DNA of 64,000 bases, taken from assembly GCA_963575745.1 (NCBI GenBank), contig CAUYUJ010016708.1, positions 145,884 through 209,883 of the forward strand, written 5' to 3'. The DNA is from Prorocentrum cordatum (lineage: Eukaryota; Sar; Dinophyceae; Prorocentrales; Prorocentraceae). The notes under the pieces are model-generated. The model made no database searches and was not told where the DNA came from. It saw only the letters and a list, made by a program, of their open reading frames with translations. This document shows positions 10,421-20,232 of the stretch, in pieces; position 1 is the stretch's first letter; each line of letters opens with the position of its first letter. Both the position numbers and the translations under genes were made by a program.

Positions 10421-11428
10421 GCTCTCGCCGAGCGCACCCCCCCCCCCGATGCGCCCCCCAAGGTCGGGCCCGCCACCAGCTCCAACGCGGCCGTCCTGGA
10501 CGCGCTCCTCCAGAGCAAGACGACGCCCCCGGACACCCTGTTCGAGATCCCGGCAGCGTCATTCTCCCTCAGCGACACGGAGACGCTCTTGACAAAAGAT
10601 GGGACCCGCGTCTGGGCATCCGTGCGCACGGTCGACCACGCTGGGTCCGTGGAGGCCAAGGTGACGGAGAAGGTCGCCCTCGCGCTGACTGGCTGCGCGG
10701 ACAAGGCGGAATTCCAGGCCGACGTTGAACAGGGGTCCGCGACGTGGACCCGGGCGCGCGTTCGGGCCACGCTGCGCGCCCCGAAGAGCGTTGATGGCGA
10801 CAGGACGAGCACGGACCCCCGCCTGATCATCGTGCGCGCGGACCCCCGGAACTTCGACGCCGTCGCCCCGCTGCCCGCCCCGCACAGCGACAGCCGCGTC
10901 GTTCCCACGAACGCCCGCAGCATTTCCTTGAGCACCACCGGGAAGCTGACCATCACCATCGGCTCCGCGCGCTTCCGCGCGAGCGGCGCGCTCCCCCTGG
11001 TAGAGGCCACGAAAGACCCCGAGACCGTGCCGCGCGAGGGCGGCTTCGCGATCACCAACTACATCGCGGACGCGGCGGAGAGCGACTCCGACCAGAAAGC
11101 CGTCTTCCACGCCGTGACTGCCTGCGCGACGAAACGCTTGGGCCGCTACGCGCTCGCGAAGAAAGACCAGGCGCTCATCGTGGTCACCCACTTCGACGCC
11201 GCGACGTCCGAGTTCACCGTGAGCGACATGTGGAAGTTGCCGCCCAGCATCACGCCCGACGCGCTCAGGGCCGAAATTGCTGCTGCAGGTGAGACTCTGA
11301 CCAGTCGCCTCACGCGCGCCAAGCGCAAGGCCGACCCCAAGGCCGAGGACAACTTCGACGAGTTCCTCGGGCCCGCGGTCAAGCGCATCCACGAGGCGTT
11401 CGGCGACCCGGCCGCGCCCGCGGAGTGA
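10421..11428 (+). CDS. RPA1-like OB-fold protein, C-terminal part
   Basis: This is a continuation in another frame, ending at TGA 11426-11428. A segment around TRVWASVRTVDHAGSVEAKV could be a further OB-like beta barrel, but no zinc-finger cysteines of RPA1 domain C are seen. The tail has an NLS-like RAKRKADPK and an acidic-aromatic NFDEFLGPAVKRI segment. Base composition is very GC-rich, like RepHel. I cannot assign this half to a named family; it is kept with the N-terminal part because the coding is continuous apart from the ~110-base interruption. Confidence 0.5.
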   Translation, partial: ALAERTPPPDAPPKVGPATSSNAAVLDALLQSKTTPPDTLFEIPAASFSLSDTETLLTKDGTRVWASVRTVDHAGSVEAKVTEKVALALTGCADKAEFQADVEQGSATWTRARVRATLRAPKSVDGDRTSTDPRLIIVRADPRNFDAVAPLPAPHSDSRVVPTNARSISLSTTGKLTITIGSARFRASGALPLVEATKDPETVPREGGFAITNYIADAAESDSDQKAVFHAVTACATKRLGRYALAKKDQALIVVTHFDAATSEFTVSDMWKLPPSITPDALRAEIAAAGETLTSRLTRAKRKADPKAEDNFDEFLGPAVKRIHEAFGDPAAPAE

Positions 11429-12289
11429 GGCGACCTCCAGCGCAGCTTTCCTGCGCGCGCGCGCGTGGCGTCGAGGCCCCCGACCCCTCGGATTCGATGC
11501 CGAGCTTCCATGCTGCCCCATGAGGCCCCGTCATCTGTCTACCGCCGGACCAGTGGCCCCCGTCCTGCGCCCGCCCCGCGGCGCAATGTTTTGATCCGAA
11601 AACTTGAATTTTCCCCCCAAAGTCCGGTCCCAGCTCGCTGGCCGTCTGAGCCCGCCTGCTACCCCCCCACCCCACACCGCAGATTTCCATTGGGAGACGG
11701 CCATCTCATCAAATACATCTGGCACCCGCAACTGCCCCCCCCCTCGCCACCCAGATCCCGGTCTCCTTCCTCCTTGCCAGGCCGACCCACGCATTGAAAC
11801 CTCCATGTCGCCCGTGGTCCCCCACGTCTCAAAGCATCTCCCAACGCCGTTCGCCCCGGCATCGAAGCGCGGCGTCCGCGCCGCATCTTCCCAAGCATGG
11901 CCGCGAGGATTGCTTGAGATATAAAACGCATCTTTCAGCGCGTTCCCGCTCGGACGCCGCGGCGTCGAGCTGGTGGGATTCGCAGCGCCCTACCCGCCAG
12001 GCCGCTGTTCGGGCAAAACTCAAGCCCCACTTTCCTTTTCTCCCTGCTCTGCCTCCCCCCTCGCCCTCCTCCCTCCTCCTCCTCCTCCCTCCTGATCCCC
12101 GCCCGCTCCCCTTTCCCAGCCCCGGACAAAAGGGGAAAGGGGGCAATCCTGGAAGCACGCTGGGCCAACAGAGCCCGGGCAGGGACAGCCCGCGGCGAGA
12201 CCAAGTGCCAAAAACCAGCCCCACTGCACAGTAAATTACGAGCGAGGCCCCCGCCTCCTCGCAGCAGCAGCAGGAGAAGGAAGGAGAGG
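11429..12289. other. Gene-poor stretch after the OB-fold gene
   Basis: It has C-rich and pyrimidine-rich sequence, CTCCTCC at 12060-12090, and a fourth copy of the ~45-base motif at 11586-11636 (TTTTGATCCGAAAACTTGAA). I see no coding signal. Confidence 0.5.
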
Positions 12290-12410
12290 CCATCTTGGAG
12301 GCCTCGTGGGAGCCGTTTGGGCCCACCTAAGGCCGTCTCGGGTGCATCTTGGGCCGTCTTGGAGGCATTTTGGTACCATGTTGGCCGTCTTGGAGGCCAT
12401 CTTGGCTGTG
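12290..12410 (+). repeat. CTTGG-type minisatellite, left block
   Basis: It is built of GGCCGTCTTGGAGGC and GCCATCTTGG words. About 115 bases are nearly identical, in direct orientation, to 16864-16980, so the 502-codon ORF region is bracketed by direct copies. Confidence 0.8.
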
Positions 12411-12623
12411 CTGGCTGCTCTTATCTGGCTGGTCTGGTCTGGCTGGCACGTCTGGTCCCAGCTGTTGTGGCTGGACTGGTCAGTCTGGCTGGTGTTGCTG
12501 GTCTGGCTGGTCTGGCTGGCACATCTGATTCTGGCTGTTTGGGCTGCGCTGCTCAGTCTGGCTGGTTTCGTTGGTCTGGCTGGTCTGGTTGGTCTGGCTG
12601 GTCTGGCTGGTCTGGTTGGTCCA
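12411..12623 (+). repeat. CTGGCTGGTCTGG minisatellite, left block
   Basis: Tandem CTGGCTGGTCTGGTTGGT words. The same repeat reappears at 15606-16025 on the other side of the 502-codon ORF, on the same strand. Confidence 0.85.
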
Positions 12624-14068
12624 GAATCTGCAACGGCAGCGCCCTTGTCCGCAGGCGCGCAGCCTCGTTTCACTTGGAAAAACACGGGAGGAATCGACAA
12701 AGCCCCGCCGGAAAAAAAACAGCTAAACCGGTGTTTTTTTTCAAGCACGGTTTTGCGCGACAGCGCTGCGTTTTACCACTGCCCGCGCGTTGCCGCGGCC
12801 GCGGGCGGGGGCATTGCCGTCGCAGAGTGTTGGCCGCCGTCCAGACGGCCAGCCCGACGTCATGTCTCGCCGTGTCTCCCTGTTTCTTATTTTTCCATTC
12901 AGACCCCACTCCCTTTCTCTCCCCTCTCCCCATTCCCTTCTATATGCGTGCATTTTTTCGTTGACGTCTCCCGTTCGGCAGACAAGGTTATCTTCAGCAA
13001 CGCTCGGCTACAGGATGTCGGAGGCTGTCTAGAGCCATGCTCGGCTATCTTGGGCCGTCTTGAGACTGTCTTGAGACATCTTCGAGGTCCGCCTCTCTCT
13101 GCACATAGTTCCCGCATCGTTTTCACTGCTATCCGAAGAGGAATGGGCGCCGGAATCTGCGACGGCAACGCCCTTGTCCGCAGGCGCCCGGCCTCGTTTC
13201 ACTTGGAAAAAAACATATGAGGAATCGACAAAGCCCCGCTGGAAAAAAAACAAAAAAAAAAGAAGAAAAAAAAAAACGGTGTTTTTTTTCAAGCACGGTT
13301 TTGCGCGACAGCGCTGCGTTTTACCACTGTCCGCGCGTTGCCGCGGCCGCGGGCGGGGGCATTGCCGTCGCAGAGTTTTGGCCGCCGTCCAGACGGCCAG
13401 CCCGACGTCATGTCTCGCCGTGTCTCCCTGTTTCTTATTTTTCCATTCAGACCCCACTCCCTTTCTCTCCCCTCTCCCCATTCCCTTCTATATGCGTGCA
13501 TTTTTCCGTTGACGTTCCCGTTCGGCAGACAAGGTTATCTTCAACAACGCTCGGCTACAGGACGTCGGAGGCTGTCTAGAGCCATGCTCGGCTATCTTGG
13601 GCCGTCTTGAGACTGTCTTGAGACATCTTCGAGGTCCGCCTCTCTCTGCCCGTAGTTCCCGTATCGTTTCCCCTGCTATCCGAAAAAGAATGGGCGCCGG
13701 AATCTGCGACGGCAACGCCCTTGCCCGCAGGCGCCCAGCCTCGTTTCACTTGGAAAAACATATGAGGAATCGACAAAACCCCGCCGGGGGGGAAAAAAAA
13801 CAGCTAAACCGGTGTTTTTTTCAAGCACGGTTTTGCGCGACAGCGCTGCGTTTTACCGCTGCCCGCGCGTTGCCGCGGCCGCGGGCGGGGGCATTGCCGT
13901 CACACAGTGTTGGCCGCCGTCCAGACGGCCAGCCCGACGTCATGTCTCGCCGTGTCTCCCTGTTTCTACGCTTCCCCACTCAGACTCCACCCCCTTCTCC
14001 TCTCCCCATTCCCTTCATCATGCGTGCATTTTTCCTTCGACGTTTCCCATTCGGCAGACAAGCGTGTG
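12624..14068 (+). repeat. Three tandem units of ~530 bases (last one truncated)
   Basis: Units start at GAATCTG 12624, 13153 and 13700 (spacing 529 and 547). Each contains CGGTGTTTTTTTTCAAGCACGG, a GTTGCCGCGGCCGCGGGCGGGG stretch, a GACGTCATGTCTCGCCG word and a CTTGGGCCGTCTTGAGAC tail. Differences are mostly in A and T runs. The third unit breaks off at GGCAGACAAG, 14 bases before the ATG of the next ORF. Open frames inside the units are short and shift with the runs, so I do not call genes. Confidence 0.9.
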
Positions 14069-14081
14069 AGCGTTATGCCGT

Positions 14082-15590
14082 ATGTCATACTTGGGTCAGG
14101 TTTTGTTGGTCGATCAGCTCGCGGGAATCGCGATGCTGGAAGACGCTGAGCGACAATCGATACATCGGGCAAGCACGGAAGGCATTGGCGGCGTGAAATG
14201 CGACGCGCGCGTCCTGAAGATGTGGCATCTGCTCGTGGCTTTTCGGAATGTTCTTACTTTCATGCACGTTGCCGGCGTGGCTAAATTTCCTGTGTGCTTC
14301 CTGCACGAGCGTGGATGCCATACGAAAAAGCACGACAAGGCAATGCTTAACAAAGCCGTAGCTTCTTTCAAAAAATCTGGTGAGACACGTAATCATGAAT
14401 GGGTTGATGTTGAAGGGCTGGCAAAACATTTTCGTTTGGCAGAGCTTGCGGATCAGATCGCTCCAGGAGTCAATCACGACCCACTTGTGCGCAAATTGAA
14501 CAACTTTAAGTCTTCTTGTGATATCACCTCAGCGACCAAAACGAAGATATTGCTTGCCCACCCGAGTGCGCCTCTTACCGCGGTTGCCCATTTTTGTATA
14601 TTTTGTTGTTTGTATTGCAATGAAAGCCACTACGTGATGTCGTTCTACGTCGTTTTAGAGCTGGTGTATCGGAAAGCAGCCATTCTTCGCGATACCGACA
14701 AATTACGCAAGCATCTGCTGACGCACCGGGAGCGATTGAAAACCGACGGGTCTTCCCCCACACTGCCAGACATCAGCGCATATGACGTTCAGAAATGGCA
14801 CGAGGCTGCAAACATATGCGTTGATCTATACGGCCGACAGCCGAGGATGGGCTACCACGCCCCGGCGCTGTCGGGCTACGACGACGCAGCCCTCCTGCCA
14901 GAGGGCGCGGGCACCCGTCCTCACCGCATCGCCGTCCGCATGAGGGCGATTGCGGTGAGCCTGCAGGAGCACCGGCACATATTGGACAATTCTGCCCTGC
15001 TCACGATTGAGTGTACCAAGTCGCTCTTGCAGACGGATTGCGATTGGGTCCCTTACCAAGGCCAGGTCATGCTCAAGCGGTACCTGCGCGCCCGCCACGG
15101 GGACAGGTACGAGGGGCACCACGCTTCGACCGTGCCGTACATGGAGCTGCCGGGGGACGGCACGTCATTGTTTCTCCAGAAGCTAGCGCCGGAAGCCCAC
15201 GACCTCATCCTATCATGCTCTACGGGCAGCGCCGTGGACGAGTCGGCGGGCAGCACGGTGGTGAAGACGACCAAGCCCATCAATTCCCCGAACCACAAGC
15301 TGCTGTGGCTCCTGCGGCGCCGTCAGAGTTCCATGCCGCTCCACTCCCGCGTGCTGTCTCTGACTGGCCTCTCGGAGCTGGAGTTCGACGACGCGGAGTA
15401 CGGCGTCTGCGAGGCCCGGACTTATGTCTGGGGGCACACGTGCCGAAAGCGCTATCCGCCAGGTTTTTCTGCGGACATGGCGGCGGCTCACAAGCAGTGG
15501 TACCACGCCGTGGCGCTGCCCGCGGCGTGGGCCCAGGAACAGGGCCCTGCCGACGACGCTCCTGATCCCAAGAAGCGCAGGTTGAGCTGA
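14082..15590 (+). CDS. Uncharacterised protein, 502 codons, single ORF
   Basis: I do not recognise this protein. It has an ATG at 14082, no intron, and ends at TGA 15588-15590. A hydrophobic stretch around residues 165-195 (FCIFCCLYCNE to YVVLELVY) could be a buried helix or a membrane segment. The C-terminus DPKKRRLS looks like a nuclear localisation signal. The first half (to about 14830) is clearly AT-richer and uses A/T-ending codons; the second half is strongly GC-rich, so the ORF may be a fusion. It starts where the third tandem unit breaks off and is bracketed by the same minisatellites on both sides, which suggests that it arrived inside the repeat block or is carried with it. Confidence 0.6.
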   Translation: MSYLGQVLLVDQLAGIAMLEDAERQSIHRASTEGIGGVKCDARVLKMWHLLVAFRNVLTFMHVAGVAKFPVCFLHERGCHTKKHDKAMLNKAVASFKKSGETRNHEWVDVEGLAKHFRLAELADQIAPGVNHDPLVRKLNNFKSSCDITSATKTKILLAHPSAPLTAVAHFCIFCCLYCNESHYVMSFYVVLELVYRKAAILRDTDKLRKHLLTHRERLKTDGSSPTLPDISAYDVQKWHEAANICVDLYGRQPRMGYHAPALSGYDDAALLPEGAGTRPHRIAVRMRAIAVSLQEHRHILDNSALLTIECTKSLLQTDCDWVPYQGQVMLKRYLRARHGDRYEGHHASTVPYMELPGDGTSLFLQKLAPEAHDLILSCSTGSAVDESAGSTVVKTTKPINSPNHKLLWLLRRRQSSMPLHSRVLSLTGLSELEFDDAEYGVCEARTYVWGHTCRKRYPPGFSADMAAAHKQWYHAVALPAAWAQEQGPADDAPDPKKRRLS

Positions 15591-15605
15591 GAAAAACGTC
15601 GCCGG

Positions 15606-16025
15606 CTTGTCCGGTTGGCCTGGCTGGTCTTGTCTGGCGGTCTGGTTTGTCTGGTTGGTCTGGCTGGTTTGTCTGGTTTGTCTGGTCTGGCTGGTCTGGT
15701 TGGTCTGGCTAGTCCGGTTGGTCTGGCTGGTCTGGTCTGACTGGTCTGGTTGGTCTGGCTGGCACGTGTGGTCCCATGAGTTGTGGCTGGACTTGTCAGT
15801 CTGGCTGATCTTGTCGGTCTGGCTAGTCTGGTTGGTCTGGCTGGTCTGGCTGGTTTTGTCTAGTTGGTCTGGTCTGCCTGGTCTTGTTGGTCTGGCTAGT
15901 CCGGTAGGTCTGGCTGGTCTTCTTGGTCTGGCTGGTCTGGTTGGTCTGCCTGCTCTAGTCTGCTCTGGCTGCTCTGGTTGGTTTGGTTGGTCTGCATGAT
16001 ATTGTTGGGCTGGCTGTTCTGATTG
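15606..16025 (+). repeat. CTGGCTGGTCTGG minisatellite, right block
   Basis: Same words as 12411-12623 but twice as long, beginning 16 bases after the ORF stop. The next ~300 bases (16026-16324) are unique and hold nothing I can name. Confidence 0.85.
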
Positions 16026-16324
16026 GTCCAGCTTCGTTTTTGAGCGGAAGTTGAAATCTTAACTCATCTTGATGCTCTGGCCAACGACGATCGCCGACCG
16101 GCGCGCGGTGCAGTGCGACCAGGCCACGCGCCCCGTCAGGCCGCGCCGCGTGGCCGCGCCCGACTGGCGTGGCGGCGAGCCGGGGGATTGAGGATCGAGG
16201 TTACCGGAAGATTTTCTTGGTTCTTGGCGGCTTTCTCAGCCGGCATGGTTTCCAGCGGCTGAGCCTCGCCGAGGGCGTTCCGAGAGTGCCCGTGTCGTCC
16301 CGAACGGCCGCCGGAGGCCGATGC

Positions 16325-17340
16325 CAGCTTCTTGGGCCGTTTTGGGCTATCTTGAGAGCTGAAAAGAACAACATGCCCAAGTCCTTGAAGCACAACGGAA
16401 AATCATTAATTTTGCCCCTTTCGGGCTTTCCCAGAGGACGTTTTGGAGGGCTCTCGGGCCGTTTTGGAAGAATCCTGCGAGCCTTTTGGGCCGTCTTAAG
16501 CCATCTTGAGGCCATCTTGGCCCGTCTTGGGGGCGTCCTGGGGCTATCTGAGCCGTCTTGAACGCCATCTTAGCCATCGTGGAGGCATCTTGAGGGCCAT
16601 CTTGGGCCATCTTGGCCGTTTTGGAGGCCTCTTGGGCCGTCTTGGGGCCCTCTTGGGGCCGTCTTGGGGGCTTCTTGGGCCGTCATGGGGCCATCTTAGA
16701 GGCCTCTTGACGATCTTGGGGCGACCTTGGGGACCTCTTGGGCCGTCTTGGACCGTCGGAAAGCCGAAAAGGCGCGAATGCACGAATCCTTCAAAAACTT
16801 AAAGAAAATACATAAATATTGCCCTTTCGGGCCTTCATGGAGGACCTCTTGGAGGCCTGTTGGGCCATCTTGGACGCCTCGTGGGAGCCGTTTGGGCCCA
16901 TCCAGGGCCGTCTTGGGTGCATTTTGGGCCGTCTTGGAGGCATTTTGGTGCCATGTTGGCCGTCTTGGAAGCCATCTTGGAGGTACTTGGAGGCCATCTT
17001 GGCCGTTTTGGAGGCAATCTTAGCCATCTTGGAGGCCTCTTGGCCCGTGTTGAGGCCCTCTTGGGACCGTCTTGGAGGCCTCCTGGGCCGTCATGGGGCC
17101 ATCTTGGGGGCCTCTTGGGCAATTCTGGGGCGATCTTGGGGGCCTCTTGGGCCGTCTTGGACCGTCGGAAAGCCGAAAAGGCGCAAATGACCAAATCCTT
17201 CCCAAACCCAGAGAAAATCAATGATTGTGGCCTCTTCGGGCCCTCCTAGACGACCTCTTGAAGGCCTCTTGGGCTGTCTTGGAGGCCTCTTTGGAGCCTC
17301 TTGGACCGTCTTGGGCCTCTGGGACCCTTCCGAGGCGACC
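16325..17340 (+). repeat. CTTGG minisatellite with ~409-base higher-order period
   Basis: 20-22 base words of GGCCxTCTTGGxGGCCTCTTGG. A distinct interruption, GACCGTCGGAAAGCCGAAAA, occurs at 16751 and 17160 (period 409), with a weaker relative near 16355. The block is therefore a higher-order repeat of about three units. Confidence 0.8.
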
Positions 17341-17404
17341 CCGGCGGACAGGCCAGGCGGCCGGGAAGCTCGCCGCCGCCCGCCGCTCGGTGAGCGAGCC
17401 TCGG

Positions 17405-17755
17405 GCCCGAGGCGAGGATGAGTGGCCTGGGCCAGCCTCGGGTCGGAGGCGAGGACGGTGAGGCGGAGGAGGAAGCGGAGGGGGAGGGGGAGGAGGCGGA
17501 GGTGGAGGGGGAGGAGGAGGACGAGAAGGAGGAGGACGAGGACGCAGCGTGCCCGGCCGCATGCCGACGGCGAGGGCGACTCCGCCGCCACGCGCCGCAC
17601 CGCCCCAGAAGGTGGAGAGAGGGGGAGGACAAGGAGGAGGTCGAGAACCAGGAGGAGGAAGAGAGGCGGGACAGGAGAAAGTGGAGGTGAGGAGGGGGAG
17701 AAGGAGGACGAGACAGAGGACAAGCGACCTTCCTCCATACCCAAACTGACATGCT
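17405..17755 (+). repeat. Imperfect GGA polypurine tract
   Basis: Degenerate GGA/GAG triplets with a G/C-rich interruption. The stretch 17756-17930 after it is unique, with no gene seen. Confidence 0.7.
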
Positions 17756-17929
17756 TCTAGCCGCCCCTTCCCGTCTTCGAATCTGTCCCTTGCCAACGTG
17801 TCGCAGCAATTGCGGCACGCTTCCCGGCGCCTGCCAAGGACTGCCTCCCTCGCGATCCCTGGTTTTCTCCATTTCCCATGGACCCACATCGTCATTGTAT
17901 GATCCTTGGCACGCGTGCCCCTTGTTGTT

Positions 17930-18766
17930 TTCGTCGTTCGTCGTGTCGTTCGTCCCCCTCGCCCCCCCCCCGTCCCCCTCGCACCCCCCCCCCTGTCCAC
18001 GCTTCCCAGGGTACCCCTCGCGCCCCCCCCCTGCCCACGCTTCCCAGGGTAGCCCCCCTGGGCCACGGCACCCTTTATTTTCGTCGTTCGTCGTGTCGTT
18101 CGTCCCCCTCGCCCCCCCCCTGTCCACGCTTCCCAGGGTAGCCCCCCTGGGCCACGGAACCCTTTATTCTCTTGCACAGCTGTGCTCTAGAGCTCGGACA
18201 TCTTTATTTTCGTGTCGTGTCGTGTCGTGTCGTTCGTCCCCCTGCCCCCCCCCCTGCCCCCCCCCGTCCAGGCTCCCCAGGGCAGCCCCCCTGGGCCTCG
18301 GACACTTTATTTTCGTGTCGTGTCGTGTCGTTCGTCCCCCTGCCCCCCCCCCTGCCCCCCCCCCCGTCCAGGCTCCCCAGGGCTCCCCCCCCCCTGGGCC
18401 TCGGACATCTTTATTTTCGTGTCGTGTCGTGTCGTTCGTCCCCCTGCCCCCCCCCTGCCCCCCCCGCCCAGGCTTCCCAGGGCAGCCCCCCTGAGCCTCG
18501 GACACCTTTGTGCAAGAGCCAGGGCACGCGTGCCACTTGTTTTCGTCGTTCGTCGTGTCGTTCGTCCCCCCCCCCCTGTCCACGCTTCCCAGGGTAGCCC
18601 CCCTGGGCCACTTTTATTTTCGTGTCGTGTCGTGTCGTGTCGTTTGTCCCCCTGCCCCCCCCCCTCTGCCCCCCCCCGCCCAGGCTTCCCAGGGCAGCCC
18701 CCCTGAGCCTCGGACACCTTTGTGCAAGAGCCAGGGCACGCGTGCCACTTGTTTTTCGTCGAACAG
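17930..18766 (+). repeat. Minisatellite with TCGTGTCGT and CCCAGGG words
   Basis: About nine units of 75-120 bases. Each has TTTCGTCGTTCGTCGTGTCG, a C run, then GCTTCCCAGGGTAGCCCC and GGGCC. Copy number of the GTCGT word varies. Two units also carry GTGCAAGAGCCAGGGCACG. Confidence 0.85.
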
Positions 18767-18913
18767 CCGCCTGAAGGGGGACATGCCCGACCTGAGGGGC
18801 GGCGCCGCACGCGCCGCCATGCCTATGGAGAGAGGGCTCCGGCGTTGGCCCGAGCAGTCCGCGCAGGCCTGCGCGGGCCGCGCGCTCGTGGCGCTGCTCG
18901 GCTCCACATTGAG
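18767..18913 (+). CDS. Candidate exon of an unrecognised gene (part 1)
   Basis: A good acceptor (TTGTTTTTCGTCGAACAG) precedes 18767. The frame reads RLKGDMPDLRGG and then ACAGRALVALLGSTLRDA, which looks like protein. It stops where the multi-copy element at 18914-19115 begins. Joining to 19116 keeps the frame (LRDA then ETPLPPRVDATES). Function unknown. Confidence 0.4.
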
Positions 18914-19115
18914 GGATGCTCGGGAGCGGCCAAACGGGGGGGAGGTCCAAGAGGGGGTGTGCAAATCATGACCGGCGGCACGTGCGCGGCCCAGCGGGGG
19001 GTCCAGGGAGGCAATGAGATGAGAAGAGGCGCCATGAAATCTGGGGAGATTTCATGGCCCCCGCCATGATATCCCCCCCCCCCTAGTCATCACCCCCTTC
19101 TTTTCCGCCCCCGAG
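18914..19115 (+). mobile_element. Interspersed element family A, copy 1 (intron-like)
   Basis: Family A runs from TCGGGAGCGGCC through AAATCATGACCGGCGGCA, CGCCATGAAATCTGGGG and a hairpin ATCATGGCCCCCGCCATGAT, to TCATCACCCCC and TTTTCCGCCCCC. The five copies in the window start at 18920, 22651, 34127, 36146 and 53936. This copy is flanked by GAGGGATGC (18911-18919 and 19113-19121), a likely 9-base target duplication. If it is an intron, only the offset ending in AG at 19115 works, giving a GG donor. Confidence 0.65.
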
Positions 19116-19268
19116 GGATGCAGAAACGCCCCTACCTCCCCGCGTCGACGCCACCGAGAGCGCCATCGCCAAGGCTCGGCGGCGCGCCGGAGGGAGGAGG
19201 AGGGAGAGGGAGGAGGAGGAGGAGGAGGAGGAGGAGGAGGAGGAGGAGAATGCAGATGCAAGTGCGTG
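19116..19268 (+). CDS. Candidate exon of an unrecognised gene (part 2, Glu-rich)
   Basis: It continues the frame of 18767-18913 as VDATESAIAKARRRAGG and then a run of Glu encoded by the GAG/GGA microsatellite at 19195-19250, ending in NADASA. A consensus donor GTATGT follows at 19269. The microsatellite would be translated as an acidic tract. The downstream exon was not found. Confidence 0.35.
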
Positions 19269-19517
19269 GTATGTAAACCTCCCGGGAGCTCCCAGAGGCC
19301 AGAGAGCCGCCAGGCCGCGCGGCACGCGCGAACTGCAGGGTTTACCCTGTCAGCCCACAGGAGGTTCAGCGCACAGCGCCACGTAGACCAGGGTATGGGG
19401 CGTTGTTTGCGCCCTTGGCCACAGGGCCTTCGTGCCGATCTCGTAGGCCTTGTCGAACTGGGGCCCTGCCTGGAGGAACCACAACTGCACGCATCGCCCC
19501 GCAGTGGCGGATCAGAG

Positions 19518-19713
19518 TCGGGGGGAACGAAAGGGGGGAATAGCAAAGGGCAGGGTAGAGAATCAGCTCACGTAGCTGATTTTCCCAGCGCCTCCCAGCG
19601 CCGGGAGGCGCCCATGCATCGAGGAATGGGCCCGGCGGCGGGGCCGAAACCAGCTGCATGCAGCAGATTTCGTACCCCCTCCCTTTCCCTATCCCCTCCC
19701 TTTTGTTCGGCCC
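19518..19713 (+). mobile_element. Terminal-inverted-repeat element family I, copy 1
   Basis: The ends GGGAACGAAAGGGGGGAATA and CCCCTCCCTTTTGTTCGGCCC-like are inverted repeats. The inside holds hairpins AATCAGCTCACGTAGCTGATT-like and CCAGCTGCATGCAGC, and ATGCATCGAGGA. Related copies lie at 57838-57968 and 61409-61608. Confidence 0.7.
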
Positions 19714-20049
19714 GAAGAAAGTGTACGTAGCACCCCGCAGTTGCGGATAAGAGTGAGGACTGACGGGGGCGGCGAAGACGTCGGCAGTCTGCGAGGCTCT
19801 GGAGAAACCCACCGCAGGCGCCCAGCGTGCACAGATTATGCAGCGGGCCCGCCGCAGGCGCCGATTTTTTCGTCAAAGCAATGTGGGGTGGGTGTGCCGC
19901 AGGGTGGGTCGCGGGTGGGTCGCGGGCCGGGTCGCAAGTGGGTCGCTGTGGGTGCGGGCGAGCTGCCAAACTTGCATAAATCTGGTTTCTCGGAGGTCCG
20001 CGCGGATGTCTTGAGTCGGTGCTGTTATGCCTTGTCGAACTGAAGCCCT

Positions 20050-20232
20050 GCCTAGAGGAACAAAACGACTGCATAGTATATGACTTCTCGGAGGTTCGCG
20101 CGGAAGTCTTGGATCGGCGCTGGGCCCTCCTCTCTGGCACGCGGAGCGCGCCTGGGGCGGCGCCAGAGGCGCCTCCAGGCGGGCCCGGCGCCGATCCAAG
20201 AAATTCGCGCGAAGCGCTGTTTTTTTGTTGGG
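20050..20232 (+). repeat. Foldback element family C, copy 1
   Basis: The core is a palindrome: GGTTCGCGCGGAAGTCTTGG with its inverse CCAAGAAATTCGCGCGAAG, around a GGCGGCGCC centre. The left end is CCTAGAGGAACA. Other copies lie at 21047, 29400, 38876 and 51636; a partial left arm is at 19985-20020. Confidence 0.7.

Noticed and set aside
12690-13610. Repeated ~90-residue frames in the ~530-base tandem units
   Set aside because: They change frame with the A and T run lengths between units and resemble no protein.
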